Assembly: GCA_023433945.1 (NCBI GenBank)
Contig: JAEYTP010000032.1
Coordinates: forward strand, 1-26,334
DNA from: Bacillota bacterium
GTDB taxonomy: Bacteria; Bacillota; Clostridia; Acetivibrionales; DSM-1351
Direction: 5' to 3'
DNA: 26,334 bases
Made by a program: the position numbers and the translations under genes. Positions 24,175-26,334 of this stretch are shown piece by piece. Each line of letters begins with the position of its first letter. Within the stretch, counting starts at the first letter, position 1. Under the pieces are notes generated by a model. The model did no database searches, was not told the DNA's origin, and was given only the letters and a program-made list of their open reading frames with translations.

Positions 24175-24225
24175 ATGTCAGTTGAGAAGGCAAAGAATAA
24201 TTATATAGGTAAAAACGGTTTTTAA
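24175..24225 (+). CDS. possible 16-codon small ORF
   Basis: Encodes MSVEKAKNNYIGKNGF followed by TAA. GGAAGG stands about 8 nt before the ATG and an extended -10 lies upstream. The peptide resembles the opening residues of small clostridial proteins such as the C_GCAxxG_C_C family, so it may be the stump of a decayed gene; it could also be a genuine small protein or chance. The 3' side runs straight into the terminator at 24235. Confidence 0.35.
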   Translation: MSVEKAKNNYIGKNGF

Positions 24226-24234
24226 AATAAAAAT

Positions 24235-24259
24235 AAACCCCTGATTGATTCAGGGGTTT
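24235..24259 (-). terminator. terminator of the zinc-ribbon gene, possibly bidirectional
   Basis: Perfect 10-bp stem AAACCCCTGA/TCAGGGGTTT with loop TTGAT. On the minus strand it is followed by TTTATTTTTATTTT; on the plus strand the T run is weak. Confidence 0.8.
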
Positions 24260-24273
24260 GATTTTGCAATTAA

Positions 24274-24453
24274 TTATCCTCTTTTGTTGTAACCACCGGA
24301 AAAGTTCTTGTTTGATACCTTTCTAGCTTTTCTACAATCTGGACATCTTGCTGGCTCATTTGTGAATCCTTTTTCTGCGTAGAACTGCTGTTCACCTACA
24401 GTAAATGTAAAAGTAGCGCCGCAGTCTTTACAAGTAAGAGTCTTGTCTTGCAT
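24274..24453 (-). CDS. small zinc-ribbon protein
   Basis: A 59-residue protein with two Cys pairs, CKDC (C8, C11) and CPDC (C37, C40), separated by FTFTVGEQQFYAEKGF, ending in a basic, Gly-rich tail (KNFSGGYNKRG). This is the pattern of the small, widely distributed zinc-ribbon proteins often annotated as zinc-binding domain proteins; the molecular role is not known. AGGAGGT lies 7 nt before the ATG, a strong site. It ends at the terminator at 24235. Its location next to a zinc-uptake locus may be chance, since no Zur-like box was found upstream. Confidence 0.88.
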   Translation of the reverse strand: MQDKTLTCKDCGATFTFTVGEQQFYAEKGFTNEPARCPDCRKARKVSNKNFSGGYNKRG

Positions 24454-24710
24454 GGGAATACCTCCTGAAAATTAAATAGTATTGCTGAGCATATAAGACC
24501 TTAAACATTGCAGAACGAAAAAGGATGTACAAATTAAGAATAAGACATTATAAGGCTAAGCAAGATTATTATACTATTTTTTGGTAAGAAAAGCAAGGTG
24601 TTTTCATGAATTATGTATATAATTTAATACAATTCAGTATAATTATTATTAATAAGTCACAAAAAACTTAAAATACTTTAAGAAATTAATACTAATACTA
24701 TAAATTTCTA
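24454..24710. other. AT-rich spacer with no gene seen
   Basis: Between the zinc-ribbon gene and the tRNA-His promoter I see no open reading frame with a ribosome binding site, no RNA fold and no repeat that stands out. A promoter for the zinc-ribbon gene must lie here on the minus strand, but I could not place it. Confidence 0.6.
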
Positions 24711-24739
24711 TTGACAAATACTCTATTGTGCCTTAAAAT
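24711..24739 (+). promoter_or_regulatory. promoter of tRNA-His
   Basis: Perfect TTGACA (24711-24716), 17-nt spacer, TAAAAT (24734-24739), 32 nt upstream of the tRNA. Confidence 0.75.
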
Positions 24740-24771
24740 ATCAAATGTGTCTCACGGGACATTGTATATAT

Positions 24772-24849
<78 letters not shown>

Positions 24850-24852
24850 AAA

Positions 24853-24889
24853 AATAATTCAAACAAATTTGTTTGGATTATTTTTTTTT
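24853..24889 (+). terminator. terminator of tRNA-His
   Basis: AATAATTCAAAC, loop AAATTT, GTTTGGATTATT with one G-U pair, then a run of T's. Confidence 0.88.
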
Positions 24890-24926
24890 GAATTCTAGAA
24901 GAATATATTATATTTATGAAAATTTT

Positions 24927-24955
24927 TTGAATATATATGAAACCTTTTATATACT
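24927..24955 (+). promoter_or_regulatory. probable promoter of the DUF4349 gene
   Basis: TTGAAT (24927-24932), 17-nt spacer, TATACT (24950-24955), 125 nt upstream of the start codon. The leader in between shows nothing recognisable. Confidence 0.5.
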
Positions 24956-25080
24956 AATTATGTCTAATGTATTGGGAAATAAAAAATTAGTTATTAAAGT
25001 GTGACTAATTAAGAGGTTATTATGCAGTAGGTAAAAAACATAAGTAAATATTATTTACTCAATTTTGGAGGAGGGACTAT

Positions 25081-26151
25081 ATGAAAAGGAAGTTATCATT
25101 TATAGTGCTAGTTTGCTTGTTGGCGATGATTATTTCAGGGTGTGGGAGCTCAGCAAGTGATACAGCTGTATCCCAGGCATATAAAGCAGAGTACGGGGGG
25201 CCTGCAGAAAATTCAACCACTGCTAGTTATGAAATAGTAGAGGAGTTGGCAGACGTTAAAGCCACTTCAAACGCTGCTGATTCTGCTGGTGCAGGGGCAG
25301 CATATAATATTGGACAAAAGGTTATTTTCACGGGTACTATTAGCATAGAGTCGTTAGACTTCGAAAAAAGCAGGAAGGAAATATTTGATTACATAGATTC
25401 CATTGGAGGTTTTGTGCAAAATTCTTCAATCCATGGAGGCGGAATAAACTATAAAGGTTTAAAGAGTGGAGAGTTTGTTTTTAGAATACCAAAACAAAAA
25501 TATAATGGTGTATTTACCGATATGGGTAAATTTGGAACAATTGTGTCACAGCAGTCTTCAGGTGAGGATATTACTGAAAGATATTTTGACAATGAGGCAA
25601 GAGTTAAGTCATTAACCATTCAGGAAGAACGTCTATTGGAACTACTAAAAAAAGCAACAAAAATGGATGACATAATTTCTTTGGAAAAAGAACTGCAAAG
25701 AGTGCGCTACGATATTGAGAACTTGACCGGAACTCTTAAAAAGTGGGATGGACTTGTGGAGTATTCTACAATAACAGTGGATTTAAGAGAAGTAGAGCAG
25801 ATAAAAACTCCTGAGCCTCAAAAGAAGAATGGACTTTTGAGCAGAATGTCCTACGGCTTTAAAAACAGTGCAAATGGCATGTGGGAACTTGCGCAAGGGC
25901 TACTAGTATTCATGGTGGCTTCAATACCTGTTCTTGTGCCAATTGGAGCTTTTGCGCTGATAGTATTCCTGATAGTAAGGAGAAGCATAAGAAAAACTTA
26001 TGTAAAGGGACAGAATAATTCCGCATATAAAAATAATAACCCGGTAAACAGAGATGGTGTAAATAATAATGAGCCTAGTAGTAATATACCTAATACTAAT
26101 ATAGAAATTAAAAACACCGAAGAGAAAAATAATGAACCTGATAAAAAATAA
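25081..26151 (+). CDS. DUF4349-domain lipoprotein
   Basis: A 356-residue envelope protein. The signal peptide ends in an ISGC lipobox (C21). Residues about 80-300 match the DUF4349 architecture: a mixed alpha/beta part (VIFTGTISIES..., FRIPKQKYN), a predicted coiled coil (about 172-220, RVKSLTIQEERLLELLKKA) and a C-terminal membrane helix (about 273-299) followed by a basic patch RRSIRK. It would thus be held in the membrane at both ends with the domain outside. The last 45 residues are an Asn/Glu/Lys-rich, low-complexity cytosolic tail. GGAGGAGG lies about 7 nt before the ATG. The function of DUF4349 proteins is not known. It is monocistronic. Confidence 0.85.
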   Translation: MKRKLSFIVLVCLLAMIISGCGSSASDTAVSQAYKAEYGGPAENSTTASYEIVEELADVKATSNAADSAGAGAAYNIGQKVIFTGTISIESLDFEKSRKEIFDYIDSIGGFVQNSSIHGGGINYKGLKSGEFVFRIPKQKYNGVFTDMGKFGTIVSQQSSGEDITERYFDNEARVKSLTIQEERLLELLKKATKMDDIISLEKELQRVRYDIENLTGTLKKWDGLVEYSTITVDLREVEQIKTPEPQKKNGLLSRMSYGFKNSANGMWELAQGLLVFMVASIPVLVPIGAFALIVFLIVRRSIRKTYVKGQNNSAYKNNNPVNRDGVNNNEPSSNIPNTNIEIKNTEEKNNEPDKK

Positions 26152-26188
26152 ATAGACATAACTTAAATTTTAAAGTTAAAAGCAAATA

Positions 26189-26221
26189 AAAACCTTCAAA
26201 CCAATTGGTTTGAAGGTTTTT
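26189..26221. terminator. bidirectional terminator
   Basis: Perfect 14-bp stem AAAACCTTCAAACC/GGTTTGAAGGTTTT with loop AATT. It serves the DUF4349 gene on the plus strand and the tRNA-Lys gene on the minus strand, where it follows the CCA directly. Confidence 0.9.
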
Positions 26222-26297
26222 TGGTGACCCATCGCAGATTCGAACTGCGGACACCTTGATTAAAAGTCAAGTGCTCTGCCAACTGAGCTAATGGGTC
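26222..26297 (-). tRNA. tRNA-Lys (anticodon UUU)
   Basis: 76 nt with encoded CCA. On the minus strand the acceptor is GACCCAT/ATGGGTC, the anticodon arm CTTGA-CTTTTAA-TCAAG with anticodon TTT, and the T loop TTCGAAC. Confidence 0.96.
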
Positions 26298-26300
26298 GCT

Positions 26301-26334
26301 TGGCTGGGATGGCTGGACTCGAACCAACGAAATG
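26301..26334 (-). tRNA. tRNA 3' end, probably tRNA-Gln, cut by the window edge
   Basis: On the minus strand the T arm GTTGG-TTCGAGT-CCAGC, the 3' acceptor strand CATCCCA, discriminator G and CCA are present, 3 nt upstream of tRNA-Lys. The implied acceptor TGGGATG and discriminator G fit tRNA-Gln; the anticodon is outside the window. Confidence 0.75.

Overview
The window looks like a chromosomal segment of a low-GC, anaerobic, spore-forming member of the Clostridia, plausibly a cellulose- or cellodextrin-using lineage. This is inferred from gene content: a GH94 cellobiose phosphorylase, a small acid-soluble spore protein, a YtvI-type sporulation membrane protein, a T-box in front of pheST, a cytosolic protein built on an [FeFe]-hydrogenase domain, and AT-rich spacers with Gram-positive promoters and Shine-Dalgarno sites. 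No phage, insertion sequence, CRISPR array or toxin-antitoxin module was seen.

Layout. Bases 1-2072 carry the 3' part of a GH94 phosphorylase. Bases 2191-6161 are the phenylalanyl-tRNA synthetase operon: promoter, complete T-box leader with a UUC specifier, pheS, pheT and terminator. Bases 6265-8190 encode a soluble protein that joins ferredoxin clusters, an H-cluster domain, another Fe-S motif and a chemoreceptor signalling domain. Then follow a spore protein gene (minus strand), pgi, a metallophosphoesterase (minus strand) and an HD-GYP c-di-GMP phosphodiesterase. A tRNA-Leu(UAG) gene sits at 12358-12440; its 3' end, terminator and flank are directly duplicated downstream. A YtvI-type permease and a membrane chemoreceptor without a recognisable ligand domain follow. 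A 7TMR-DISM-type histidine kinase and a LytTR response regulator are convergent and overlap at their 3' ends by 16 bp.

Bases 18774-24043 form a zinc locus: promoter, a 29-bp Fur/Zur-like inverted repeat placed over the expected transcription start, znuA, znuC, znuB and a Fur-family regulator (probably Zur), then a terminator and a permease pair (PF03773 family plus TIGR03943 family). ZnuC has a Cys/His-rich N-terminus and the PF03773 permease a His/Cys-rich cytosolic loop, so metal handling appears to be the common theme. The right end holds a possible small ORF, a small zinc-ribbon protein, tRNA-His, a DUF4349 lipoprotein and, on the minus strand, tRNA-Lys followed by the 3' end of a probable tRNA-Gln.

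The points most worth a second look are the hydrogenase-chemoreceptor fusion, the metal-binding decorations of the zinc locus, and families of short degenerate tandem repeats (units of about 16-23 nt) in at least four spacers, one of which supplies the ribosome binding site of the Fur-family gene.
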